Assembly: GCA_023055355.1 (NCBI GenBank)
Contig: JALJCS010000037.1
Coordinates: 5,828,001-5,892,000 of the forward strand
DNA: 64,000 bases
From: Agelaius tricolor
Lineage: Eukaryota; Chordata; Aves; Passeriformes; Icteridae
Reading direction: 5' to 3'
Part shown: piece after piece, positions 36,101 to 46,953 of the stretch
How positions within the stretch are numbered: position 1 is the first letter of the stretch
How the letters are laid out: the number at the start of each line of letters is the position of its first letter
Made by a program: the position numbers and the translations under genes
The notes under the pieces: generated by a model
The model's input: only the letters and a program-made list of their open reading frames with translations
Told to the model about the DNA's origin: nothing
The model's database searches: none

Positions 36101-38030
36101 CATATCTTGCAAAGAGAAACTCTGCCAGTATAGAAAACATCCAAAATCATTTTCTAAACGTGCACGGAGGTCTGCAAAGAGTTTTGCAGGAAGGAAAAGA
36201 TAGTTGTCCAAAACTCGTTCCTTTCGAATATAATATCAGTGGAAAAGGCAGGAGAGTGGTAAAATACTGTTTTCTCTAAGTCTGAATGCTGCCCACACTG
36301 TTCCTGTGTGGTGCGGCTTGCATCTTCGCTTTTGGGAAGATGCCGTTCTCTCCGTCTCCCGGAGGCGAAGAAGCGGCTTCTTCGCACACAGAGCATTGGG
36401 TCGGTCGCGGTGAGCTCCTGAGAGCGGTTTGTGCCGAAAGAAGCCGGGGACCGGCACTTAGCTTCGGAGAGCTGCGTATCTGCGTCTTCTGCGTGTCTTG
36501 CCGCTCAACACTCAGCAAAAAGCTTTTCCACCATATCTTGCAAAGAGAAACTCTGCCAGTATAGAAAACATCCAAAATCATTTTCTAAACTTGCACGGAG
36601 GTCTGCAAAGAGTTTTGCAGGAAGGAAAAGCTAGTTGTCCAAAACTCGTTCTTTTCGAATATAATATCATTGGAAAAGGCACGAGAGTGGTAAAATACTG
36701 TTTTCTCTAAGTCTGAATGCTGCCCACACTGTTCCTGTGTGGTGCGGCTTGCATCTTCGCCTTTGGGAAGATGCCGTTCTCTCCGTCTCCCGGAGGCGAA
36801 GAAGCGGCTTCTTTGGGCACAGAGCATTGTGCCGAGCGCAGGGAGCTCCTGAGAGCGGTTTGTGCCGAAAGAAGCCGGGGACGGGCACTTAGCTTCGGAG
36901 AGCTGCGTATCTGCGTCTTCTGCGTGTCTTGCCGCTCAACACTCAGCAAAAATCTTTTCCACCATATCTTGCAAGGAGAAACTGTTCCAGTACACAAAAC
37001 ATCCCCGATCTTTTTCTAAAAGTTGTACAGAGGACTGCAGAGTGTTTATCAAGAAGAAAAACATCGTGTCCCAAAACTCCTTTTATTCGAATATAATGTG
37101 AATGAAAGGGCAGGAGAATGCTAAAGTACTCGTTTCTATCAATTTCAAAGCTGCACACGCTATATCGGTGTGCTGCGGCTTGCATCTTCGCCTTTGGGAA
37201 GCTGCCGTTCTCTCCATCTCCCGGAGGCGAAGAAGCGGCTTCTTCGCGCACAGAGCATTGTGCCGGTGGCGGTGTTCTCCAGAGAGCGGCTTCTGACGAA
37301 AGACGCCCTGGCAGGGGGCTTCGTTTCGGAGAGTTCTTTTACTCTGCCTTCTGTCTCTCTCGTCGCATAAAACTGAGCAAAAAGCTTTTTTACTATGTCT
37401 TGCCAGGACAAACTGTGCCCGTACGGAAAGCATCTCCGCTCTTGTTCTAGAAGTTGCACGGAGGTCTGCAGAGTGTTTAGCAAGAAGCAAAAGAAAGTTG
37501 TCCAAAACTCCTTCTTTTTGAAGGGTAATGTGAATAGAAAAGGCAGGAGAGTGCTAAGGTACTGTTTTCTTTAGGTTTGACAACTGCACACACACTCCCC
37601 ATGTTGTGCGACTTTTTTCTTGGCTTTTAAAGACGCGGCCGCGGTCTCCGTCCCCCATGAGGCGAAGAAGCCGCTTCTTTGCACACAGAGCATTGTGCCG
37701 GTCGCGGTGCGATCCGGAGCACGGCTTCTGCCGAAAGACGCCCGGGAGCGGCCCCTACCTTCGGAGAGCTCCGTATCTCTGAATCTGCGTCTCTTGTCGC
37801 CTACATCTTAGCAAAAAGCTTTCCTACTATGTCTCGCAAGGAGAAACTGTCCCAGTACAAAAAGCATCCTTGGTCTTTTTCTGGAAGTTGCACGGAGTGT
37901 CAGCAGAGTGTTTAGCAAGAAGCAAAAGAACGTTGTCCAAAACCCCTTTTCTTCCAATGTTAATGTGAATTGAAAAGGCAGGAGAATGAGGAAGTGCTGT
38001 TTTCTGTACGTTTGAAAGCTGTCACAAGGA
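33178..38030. repeat. Tandem satellite array, 431-bp unit, ~11 units
   Basis: The phrase ATGCTGCCCACACTGTTCCT recurs at 33701, 34131, 34562, 34993, 35424, 35855, 36286 and 36717, a step of 431 (once 430). Core units are nearly identical. Units at the left (33178-33700) and right (about 37149-38030) are clearly diverged. Each unit has a CpG-rich half with a perfect inverted repeat GCGAAGAAG-CGG-CTTCTTCGC, followed by GTGCCG...GCCGGGGACCGGCAC, and an AT-rich half (TTCGAATATAATAT). Open frames of 92 (+) and 101 (-) codons recur in every core unit because the units are copies. 431 is not a multiple of three and there is no other sign of coding, so they are not called as genes. Confidence 0.97.
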
Positions 38031-38849
38031 GAAACTCTATCAGCACCTCAAGTTTTCCTCCATTTTACTCCCGATATTTCTTTTGCTGTGCAGTCAAGAA
38101 GCACCCTTCGTTCTTAGTTATGCTGCAGGTTGTCTTCAAATGGCTTTGCTTTCTGTCCCCTCCTCCCCATTTCTAACAGGCACAAGCACATTCCCTTCCC
38201 GGAACAAAATCCTGGTAATAGAGCCAGGAAGACTACGCTTTGACTTTGAGAGCCACAACTTATTTAAGAGAAAATAGTCCATTCTTTGAGACCCAATATC
38301 ACTCATCTGTGTGCAGGAGGAAGAGGGGTGCGTGCGTGCGTGAATGGGAAGTGTACTCGCCAACAAACTAGAGCCAATATTAGTAACCAACATGTAACAA
38401 GTGTGGACGTATATAATTCCCTGCTCTTTTTTGGATCTTTTTTCTTAAAGGTTATTTTGCTTTTAAAAATTTTCTAGTCATTTGAGAGATTCTTCTTTGT
38501 TTGTGTGAGAATAGAAATCTCCATAAAGCTTACTACGTAAAAGCAGGGTAATCTTTTGGACTTGATGATGACTATTTGGGAGATGATATTTTCATCTGCT
38601 TGTTTTGGAAATATTTTTGTCACGGAAAGTAGTAAGTTTCAAGATGTGTTTTTAGAAGGTGTAAAAATTGAGATCCTCATTTGTATCAAAGCCATACAAA
38701 GAATATCCCTTAAAACCATCCACTCCATCATTTCATTTTTGTATTTTTGTCTTTTCAATAGCTAGTTCTCACTTTCAGATAGCTTTTAAATGCCATGTTT
38801 TGACACAATTTTGTTATTCATTTCTAAGCTTCAAAATGATATTTAAAGA
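38031..38849. other. No recognisable gene or repeat
   Basis: AT-rich spacer between the satellite and the GAAA repeats. Confidence 0.4.
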
Positions 38850-39026
38850 AGAGTAATTTCCTGTAACTACTTGACAGTTTGCAAATTAACATCAAAGTGG
38901 AGGGAGGGAGGGAAGGAAGTGGCAGAAGGACTTGGCAGAAAGAAGGACATAGTGGGAGGAAGGCAGTGAAGGAAGGAAGTGGGGGAAGGAAAGAAAAGAA
39001 AGAAGGAAAGAGAGAAAGAGAAAAAA

Positions 39027-39082
<56 letters not shown>

Positions 39083-39098
39083 GAAAGAAAGAAAGAAA

Positions 39099-39134
<36 letters not shown>

Positions 39135-39352
39135 GAAGGAAAGAAAATTCCCAAATGTCAGAAACGTTAAAGATGATAAAATACTTGTGAGTAATTTCCT
39201 GTAACTATTTGACAGTTTGCAAATTAACATCAAAGTGGATGGAGGGAGGGAAGGAAGTGGCAGAAGGACGTGGCAGAAAGAAGGACATAGTGGAAGGAAG
39301 GCAGTGAAGGAAGGAAGTGGGGGAAAGAAACGAAAGAAGGAACGAGAGAAAG

Positions 39353-39409
<57 letters not shown>

Positions 39410-39465
39410 AGGGAAGAAAATTCCCAAATATCAGAAACGTTAAAGATGATAAAATACTTGTGTGT
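38850..39465. repeat. Local tandem duplication carrying (GAAA)n
   Basis: A segment beginning GAGTAATTTCCTGTAACTA starts at 38850 and again at 39189 (offset 339), followed both times by TTGACAGTTTGCAAATTAAC, the GGAGGGAGGGAAGGAAGTGG stretch and a (GAAA)n run. Copy 1 has the longer, more interrupted GAAA run (about 38990-39135); copy 2 has a shorter one (about 39340-39405). Open frames here are poly-Lys/Glu/Arg or Phe/Leu/Ser low-complexity products, not genes. Confidence 0.95.
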
Positions 39466-39619
39466 ATGATAAAGAGCGAGGAGTAGATATTAGATATAGT
39501 ATTGCTAAATGGCCCATAAATGTGAGACCCAAACAGTTCAACTCCTTGGATAGCAGTTTCTCAGCATGAATATGTTATTTCTAGCTTCAACTTCTTACTG
39601 CTACTGTACAGAATGATTA

Positions 39620-39990
39620 CCATAGAATAATGGAATGGTTGGGTTTGGAAGGGACCTTAAATTCACCTACGTCCTCCCCAGCATGTCATTGTCAGGGACA
39701 CCTTCCACTAGACCGCCTTAAGCTCAAAGACCCATTCAAGCTGGCCTTGATCACTTCCAGGAATTGGTCACCCACAACATGTTCTAGTGTCTCACAACCA
39801 TCTTGGCAAGGAATTTCTTCCCAATAGCCAAAGGAAACCTATCCTCTTCAGGTTTTAAAGCCATCCACACTTTTCCTATCGCTCCGTGCCCTTGTGTAGC
39901 TCACCTGCCTCCTTCTGGTAGGCTGTCTTCAGCTACTGGAGAGCTGCTCTAACAATTTGCCCGGAGTCTGCTCTTCTCCAGGCTGAGAAA
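39620..39990 (-). mobile_element. CR1 LINE 3' end fragment
   Basis: The complement of the CR1 3' end is clear: CCATAGAATAATGGAATGGT, TTGGAAGGGACCTTAAATTC, CAGGGACACCTTCCACTAGA, CAAGGAATTTCTTCCCAATA and CTGCTCTTCTCCAGGCTGAG. Confidence 0.9.
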
Positions 39991-40509
39991 ACGCCTGCGG
40001 GACTCCGGCTTGATGACAGACTTCTTGTGCTGCACTGGGGGCTCAGACCATTCTTCTTCTTGGAATTGTTGTAGGATGCTCAGCCACTGTTGACTGTGGT
40101 ACAGGTACACTGGTCATTGTGGTACAGGTAATAAATAGATGATTGTTTTAATAAAGACCCAATTGAAATGATAAGAGCTAAATTTTAACGCAAAATTAAT
40201 TGGAGAAAGATTCCTAAACCTGTGGCCCGTTACCCCAGCCCATCCATTGATTGTAAATGACATGCCTTGCAGATGTTATGATACATGAACCAAAGCCAAG
40301 TGATGGATACTGCTTAAGATAGATGTTCTACCTGCTTACTGCAATATGTTCTTATCAGTCTAAAACAATCCCCCGAACATGAAGAACAAGAGATTACATC
40401 ATGAAGTAATGAAGTGCTTGGGTTGAAAGTAAAAGGCATTTGAAAGAAATGGGTTTGGGGGCTAACACAGCAAGATCTCAGAAATGGAGTGCCAGCTTAG
40501 GTCTCTGCT
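39991..40509. other. No recognisable gene or repeat
   Basis: Spacer with a short imperfect repeat (GTGGTACAGGTA) near 40097-40129. No gene was seen. Confidence 0.4.
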
Positions 40510-40689
40510 TCAGAGACAAGTGAAGCAATTCAGAAGTGTCTTCCTGGGAAAAAGGTTGACAGATCTTTCTGCACAACAGTTAACAGCCGGCATCAGAAAT
40601 GGGTGCAAATAACATACTAGCCCATACAAGTTTGTCATCCTGGAGTGGAAGGGCCACTCAGACTCATAGCAGTGGTCTTGCTGCTGTGC
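40510..40689 (-). CDS. Weak candidate terminal exon
   Basis: On the minus strand a long polypyrimidine tract ending CTATTTCAACAG precedes an open frame of 59 codons plus a stop (first residues AQQQDHCYESEWPFHSRM). The acceptor is strong, but the product has no recognisable domain and the other two frames close early. It may belong to the same minus-strand gene as the exon at 44831-45031, or it may be chance. Confidence 0.2.
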   Translation of the reverse strand, partial: AQQQDHCYESEWPFHSRMTNLYGLVCYLHPFLMPAVNCCAERSVNLFPRKTLLNCFTCL

Positions 40690-41061
40690 CTGTTGAAATA
40701 GACAGAAAAGAATGAGGAAAACAAATTTTTCCATCTAGTTTGTTTCAGTATTGGTACAAAGACTATTTCCCCGCCCTCAGGAGACAGCAAAAACAGTCCA
40801 CAACTGAAATGCTTCAGAAATGGAAATGATCTGAATCACAAATATTTCTTTTCACATCAAAATTAAAGCCCAAGTCATAACTGTCAAACAGATAGAACTA
40901 TTTAAAGATGAATGTACTATACATACTAAAATATTCCCAGAGATAACTATTGTGTCCTTAGTCTGTTTAAAAGTCTAGACTTCCTGGTAAAAAAACTTGT
41001 ACAGAGCTGAGGTAGCTCCACGACATTCTCTTTTCAGATTAATTAAACTCTTCAGTCTCAC

Positions 41062-41122
41062 CACCGTTACCCATGGATTTCCGTAAGTCCTTGAAAACCA
41101 GTAATTTCCCCTTTTTCTTCCT
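41062..41122 (-). CDS. Weak candidate short exon
   Basis: A good acceptor (GTCACTGTCATTTTTTTCAG, minus strand) is followed by an open frame starting RKKKGKLLVFKDLRKSMG and a plausible donor GTGAGA. If the donor is skipped the frame closes about seven codons later. The basic composition looks like coding sequence, but no family is recognised. Confidence 0.25.
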
Positions 41123-42104
41123 CTGAAAAAAATGACAGTGACAAGAGTTATTTGCATTCCCTATTTTCTGAAAAGCCTGAACATCAAGCCTTAAGAACTT
41201 TATCATCAGTTTTACTTCAAACTAAATTTGAAGAGAATGGCAGAAAGAATGGGAGCCTCAAGCAAAAGAATTTAGGCTTCTAATTCTTGGGTTGTCTTCT
41301 TACTTACCTAAGACAAGAAGTGGAAAGAGAATAGATTAGAGTTAGCAGCTGTTGAAGATTTGCACGTACTCTTCCACTCTTCCAAGAGGTCAAGGATGCT
41401 TTTCTGGCCCTCTCTCCCTCCACAAGCTGCAGCTTCCTTCAAGGCACAGTCACCTGCTGTGGCATGGAGCTCCCCACGAGCTCCATTGTGTTCCTCCACG
41501 GTTCTCCAGGGACTGCTGGGAGACAACCTGCTTCATGATGATGTCCTCCAGGGACTGTGGGGGATTCTTTGCTCTGTCAACTGGAGCACCTTCTCCTTCT
41601 TCTTGTCTCACTTTACTATCATGCAGCTGCTTCTCACACTCCTTTTTTCCCTCACTTGTCACTGCCTATTCATATGTTTTGTACTTTTGACAATATCTTT
41701 TCACAAAGACTGATGGGCTCAGTTGCAGAAATGTGTCTTGCTAGAAAATTGGATACTATAGAAAACCATGATTTTACAGAAAAGAATAGTAGAAGTACAA
41801 ATATACTGTCAAAGAACCTGAAAACTGACAATCATTCATTGTAATACGTCCCCTCATTTTGCCTTCTTTCTCCTTAAGATCTGGAAAGACTACTGGGCAG
41901 TGAAAAACACTACAGTGTTGTTTCAAAGAAAAGACTTTTTTAGGCTTCTAAGGCGCATGTTCCAATTGCTTGAGAAAATTGAGAAAAGGCACTTTGTCTT
42001 TTGTGATAAATATCATTAGCCACTAGGGACAAAGTCTGACCAACAACAAGAGCAGATCAAAATCTGATGAGACCAAGCAATATACCTTGAGTGGCCAGGA
42101 CAGA
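41123..42104. other. Possible eroded coding sequence on the minus strand
   Basis: Two adjoining minus-strand frames (about 41662-41450 and 41526-41308) are hydrophilic, Glu/Lys/Gln-rich, and end beside GTGACT and GTAAGT. They could be exons of the same unknown minus-strand gene, with a frameshift, but I cannot prove it. No repeat was recognised. Confidence 0.2.
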
Positions 42105-42390
42105 ACCATCGAGTCGTCAAATCTGTTGAATTGGAAGGACCCCATCAGGATCATCATCAGTCCAACTCCTGGCCCTGCCTGGGGCCATCCTTGAACTCCC
42201 AAACTCAGACAGTTGTGATGGTGTGACCACTCCCTGGAGAGACTCTTCCAGTGCCCAGCCATTCTCGGGTTAAAAACTTTTTCTTGATACCCGACCTAAA
42301 CCTCCCCTGACTCAGCTGCATGCCATTTCATTGAGTCCTGTCTTTGTAGACCTCATTTGAGGACTTTCTAATACCAAGGTGATTCCACCC

Positions 42391-42442
42391 CAGAGCAGAG
42401 CAGAGCAGAGCAGAGCAGAGCAGAGCAGAGCAGAGCAGAGCA
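42391..42442. repeat. (GAGCA)n pentanucleotide repeat
   Basis: About ten perfect copies of CAGAG/GAGCA lie at the point where the CR1 normally carries a short GAGCAGAGC-like segment. It is readable as an expansion within the LINE. Because five is not a multiple of three, all three frames stay open through it on both strands, which produces several spurious open frames. Confidence 0.98.
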
Positions 42443-42695
42443 AGACAATCCCCTCCCTTGCCCAGCTGGTGATGCTGTGCCTGATGCACCCCAGGACAGG
42501 CTTGGCCCTCCTGGCTGCCAGGGCACTGCTGATGCACATTCAGCTTGCCATTGGCCAGGAGCCTGGGTCCCTTTCTGCAGTGCTTCTCCCAGCCTCTTGC
42601 TCCCTCCCCAGTCTATACACCCACCAGGATTGCCCAGTTGCAGGTGCTGAATCCAGCACTTGCCCTTGTTCCACTCCATCTGGTTGGTGATTGCC

Positions 42696-43267
42696 TGTGG
42701 GAATCCTCAAAAACAGAGGGGTTTGGGAAAGCTGCAAAAGGAAGGCCTCAGAGACAGCAGAACTGTCATTGGAGCTAAGCAGTAGTCATAAGGTTTGTCA
42801 GCAGAAAAATTAGATGAGAAGTAGAAAAGTAAGGACAAATGGAACAATGGTCTGTGTATTAATGCTTGTCTAGAATAACTCCCTAAGCTACAGCAAAGTA
42901 TATCTAGGGCGATGTTAGGTAGTTCTGAGCTTAATAACGGAGCTCTGTGCACTGTATCTTAAGGCTTACAAGCAGGTCTTTTATTCGAAAGAAGCGAGCA
43001 TTGTTCTAAGCCCAGGTACATGTCTTTATAGTGATTGGATAGAAGTACTGTCAATATGCTTTTGCTTTGTGTGATTGGTCAAAAAACTTTTCAAGTCAGT
43101 TGTAACATTAAGTTCTTTGTCTGCTGCTGGGGACGTGAGCTGCTGGCAGCTTCCCATTGTCATCACCATGTAATGAGACTGATTACTGGAAAAAACCCAG
43201 CTTGAGACGCCGTCCCCAGCAGTCCCGCCCCTTTTGTGATTTGTGCATAGACTCCCGGCCAGCAAGA
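42696..43267 (-). mobile_element. Solo LTR inserted in CR1
   Basis: The insert interrupts CR1 between two copies of ATTGCC (42690-42695 and 43268-43273). On the minus strand it has a TATA box (CTATAAAG, near 43030) and then AATAAAAG near 42980, the order expected of an LTR, and it ends CCCACA at 42696. The first three bases on the minus strand (TCT) precede the expected TG, so the right edge is uncertain by a few bases. Confidence 0.65.
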
Positions 43268-43440
43268 ATTGCCCATCTCTCCTATTTGGCAAGATCTCTC
43301 TGCAAGGTCTCTGTGCCCTCAAGGGAGTTAGTTCACAGCTCCTCCCAATTTAGTGTCTTTGGCAAACTTTCTTAATATTCCTTCAAGTGCTGTGTCCAGG
43401 TTGTTCAAAAGATGTTGAAGAGAACTGGCCCAATGATGAT

Positions 43441-44830
43441 ACTGTCTTAGCCACTGAAATAAGTGCTTCATACTTCCTCTTGTGCAGAAATCACAACAAA
43501 TTTCTTTTCTATCCATGTTTTCTTATGCTCATGCTTTTTATCCCAACAGCAGCTGACACGACATTTACAGGCACAGCAACAGCACACTTTTCCTGCTCTT
43601 ACTAGACTTAACAATTTTGCAACCGGTCAATCAGTGGCCTATGCAACTAAAGTCAGACCTTCAGCATTTCTCATTAAATGAATGTCTTCAGAAGAAAACT
43701 TTGCTGCCTACTCTGTACGACTGAAGAATAGATGATAATGAGTTAGCATCACAATCAGTTAAGTACAGAGGCTATCCTTTAGCAGGGAAAAAATTAAAAG
43801 AAGAGCTCTTTTATGCAACAACTATCTGAGAAACAAAACAACTAGGATCTTCCACAGGGTTCCCTGCAGTAGAAATGTACTTGGATGAATGCAGAAGATA
43901 AAAGATGTGGTTTTGAAAGGCTATGTCCTTGCTAAGCTAAATTGGATCTCATCCTGTAGATGAAAGATCAAGGAGCTCAAAGCGGAGCTAGAGAGACATG
44001 TCCAGATAATGAGATAGAGCAAAGCATTTTCCAAGATAATTAAGCATTCTGGTGGACTGGCCAGTTAGGTTAAATCTGCCACACCCATTCACTTTTGGGG
44101 ATTGAACTGTGGAGTGCTAAACCGTATCTGCTGCTGTGCAAAGTAAAAGAGATCCATCCAAATTGTACAGTTAGTGAGAACACTCTCACTCTCAATTGTA
44201 AAACACTTCATAAGCTATTAATCAGTCTTAGGAACAAAATGAAATAAAGTTGTTATGCCATCTGGGAATGGGAAAACATCTTCAAAATATTTTTTTCTCT
44301 ATGTTTTCTTCTTTTTTCTTTTTTTCTTTTTTATTTTTTTAATCCCACATTATGTGATTGATAATTTCAACCATTCTGGAATGCTTTTAACAGATGAACC
44401 CAGCATAGTAGTTTTATTACCGGCTCTTGTCCCTTACATGCTTCAGTACAGGTTTGGAATATACTCCCCAGTCAATTAGTGGTTTTTTTATCTCTTTTCC
44501 CAGAGACAACTTTTAAAGGACTACTTAACCCCTAAAAATCATAATTTCTCTGGTTTCTCCAAGCTTTTTGAGAAAGCTGTTTTGGTTTTGTTTTGGTTTG
44601 TTGCTTGTTTTGTTTTATTGCATCATTCCTAATGTCTTCAGACCTACTACAAGAAGAAGTTAAAAATAGATCTTATTTGAAGAGACTGTTAAAGCTAATG
44701 AACTGCCAGTCTTGGTATTTGTATCTTTCTAAATCCTTTAAAGTCCAAGGTTGCCTTCCTGAATCCTCAGTTACTTAGAAAACATTGTGTTTAGAAAACA
44801 GACCCAGTTCAATTGCTTCTGCAAACTCAC
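43441..44830. other. No recognisable gene or repeat
   Basis: AT-rich; T-rich tract at 44286-44340 and a TTTTGGTTTG-type run at about 44580-44616. Likely intronic relative to the exon at 44831-45031 if that gene is real. Confidence 0.4.
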
Positions 44831-45031
44831 CTTCATTGTATAGGATTGTACTTCAAGAAATCTTGCTTCATTCAAACATTGGAAGTACAGATTTGACATC
44901 ATCTGTGACCCTTCCATCTGTCTGAACTGTATTTCATTGTGTGAGTTTCTCAGTTGCTTCAAATAAGGACAGAATCTTTTCAATTTGCATAGCATGTTAT
45001 GTGAAGATCTCCTGTCTGCTTTCTTCACTTG
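44831..45031 (-). CDS. Candidate internal exon of an unidentified gene (201 nt)
   Basis: On the minus strand an acceptor (TTTCCCTTGTCTTCCCATTAAAG) and a near-consensus donor (ATGAAG followed by GTGAGT) bound exactly 201 nt, which is 67 codons open in one frame (phase 0 at both ends). The product begins QVKKADRRSSHNMLCKLKRF and includes NSHNEIQFRQMEGSQMM and ends EVQSYTMK. It is basic, probably alpha-helical, and much more protein-like than its surroundings. I do not recognise the gene. It lies only 112 bp from the ERV left edge and is on the opposite strand to the exon at 58644-58774, so the two are probably not exons of one gene. Confidence 0.5.
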
Positions 45032-45143
45032 CTTTAATGGGAAGACAAGGGAAATACATTTTGAATGTTATCTTTTAGAGTCTACTTTTACCTACCAGTG
45101 TGCTTCTATGGACTAGAACCAAGTGCAGCTTGAAAGAAGGTAT

Positions 45144-46129
45144 TGTCATGATCCACTCATACCAACGGATTGGTTAACTGGTTGGTTGGTTAACTGATCT
45201 GGGAGTGCAACAGACAACCTGGAAAGGGGATTGCAGTATCAATCCAAACAAATGCACCTTTATAGAATGACCACAGCAAATGCCTGAAAGGAATCAGGGA
45301 GAGGAAAAGAATAAAAAAGAGGGGGAGAAAGAGAGAGGAGTATAGCTACCAAACATGGAGAGACTAAGTCCTCTTAGTCCAGCCGATAGAGTTTGCCTAG
45401 TCACGTTGGGAAGGTCTCAAAGTCCTGGTGAACTCAAGGTTCCATTATAGTCCATTGCTGAGGGGGGAAACAGAATCTTGAAATGGCTGAGGGGGAACAG
45501 ATCCAATCAAGAAGAAGAAGTCTATTGAAATTGCTGAGGGGGAAAAAGGTATTGAAGACGGGTACAGACAGTCCATGTTCTCAGCAGGATAAGTCAGTAG
45601 CAGCAGTGAGTGGGACCCACTGTTTCAGGACTGCTTTCTGGGGGAAACCAGTCTAGGTCCTGTAGGCACATCTCTAGGCAACACTCAGCAGGCATCCTGC
45701 TTCAGTCAGGCCAGCACCCCTGCATCAGAATTACAGGTGTCTCAGTCTCAGTCCTTGGGAGGGGGGCTTCAACCTCGGTGCCTCACGGTGGTAGTGGAGC
45801 AGAGGAAGGATTTTCCATGGGGGGGCTACCAAGTTGCCCCAGCAAGTTCATCTGGCCAAGAGGTGGGAAAATTCCTGGTCTATTGTCGTGAAGCAGGTGC
45901 AAGCATATAGGCTGGGTCGCCCTTTGGCAGGCCCTGCTAGAAGCAGTCACTGAAGACACAGCTGTGAACAATCCCTTGGCAGGCCAGAATTCTGCTCAGG
46001 GGCCTCAGGATTTTTGGTGTTCATCCATTACTGGCAGGCCAGAGGTCCCATCGGGGTCCTCAGGGTCCTGATATCGGTCCTGTGGACGGTCGTGAGGCAA
46101 ATGGGGGGAACCTCAGACCGTCTTTCACA
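45144..46129 (-). mobile_element. 3' LTR of the ERV
   Basis: It reads TGTCATGATCC at the left edge and TTTCACA at the right edge. On the minus strand a TATA box (TTCTATAAAGG) lies near the left (3') end, about 120 bases from the terminus. Bases 45445-46043 are identical to the matching parts of the other two LTR copies, while both ends are visibly diverged from them. Confidence 0.9.
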
Positions 46130-46953
46130 GCACCTGGTGACTCACGACAGGCTTCAAAGGGTCTTCATCAGCAGTGTTCTGTACTATTGTTGTATACTTG
46201 TCGCACATTGGTAGCATATCCTGGAAAGCAGAGACAATACGTCAGACAGAGAGAGAGAAGGGAAGGACAAGAAAAGATAAAAAAAGGCGGGGGTAAGGAA
46301 ACAAGAAACAACTATAATAACAGTAATTTAAACCATATTATTTTGAAACATTTTTTTCAAATATCTGAAACTAATCACAAATAATCAAAGGCAATAAAGC
46401 AATAAACAAATCAACAACAGTTCATTTAAAATATTTTTTTTTCAAAACAATTCACCAAAAATCAAAAGTAATTTTCTTATAATCGTCAAAGAAAATTGAA
46501 GACGATTTCAAAACACATCCTCTCATTTGTAGTCGCCTTGTGTCAATAGTCTTGGAGATGTCCACAGTGAAAAGGACATCAGCCCAGTTGTGTGCATTAA
46601 TTACAGACATCAATTTTGTTAACTCTTTCATCATTCTCCAATTCATAATGAGTAAGATTGCTGATTAAAAAACCCCAATCAAAACGAAACGCAAAAGGGC
46701 AATGATGGGATGACACATACTGTTCAGGACTCTTGTGGCAGTAGGTGACCACCCAAAAAGAGTATCCTACCACCTGTGTTCAGCATCTTTTCTTACTCTC
46801 TCTATGACATGGTGTATTTCTTTCACATTGTGATGAACAGTTACCAGTGCTTTCTGTCTATTCTTCTTGATCTTCTCCAATATTTCAATGAAGTCCTGAT
46901 GAAGCAAAGATTGCTTTACCAAAGTAATGTTCATCCCAATGGGAGTAGGTAAA

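Larger units (their letters stand above)
42105..43440 (-). mobile_element. CR1 LINE, split by an LTR insertion
   Basis: The complement of CR1 runs from about 42105 (3' part: TTGGAAGGACCCCATCAGGA, CCCAGCCATTCTCGGGTTAA) through GCCCAGCTGGTGATGCTGTG and CTTGGCCCTCCTGGCTGCCA to 42695. It resumes at 43268 with GCCCATCTCTCC, ATCTCTCTGCAAGGTCTCTG and GAAGAGAACTGGCCCAATGA. The two halves are separated by an LTR-like insert (42696-43267). A GAGCA expansion lies inside it. Confidence 0.88.

Noticed and set aside
33701..37019. Recurring 92-codon (+) and 101-codon (-) open frames in every 431-bp satellite unit
   Set aside because: They recur because the units are copies. The unit is not a multiple of three, frames overlap on both strands, and no start, splice or domain evidence exists.
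33178..38030. CRISPR-like array of regularly spaced repeats
   Set aside because: The unit is 431 bp and tandem without variable spacers, in eukaryotic sequence; it is a satellite.
38867..39427. Open frames of Lys/Glu/Arg or Phe/Leu/Ser in the GAAA tracts
   Set aside because: Low-complexity translation of microsatellites.
42312..42690. Several 69-103 codon frames crossing the GAGCA repeat
   Set aside because: A pentanucleotide repeat without stops keeps all frames open, and the flanks are CR1.
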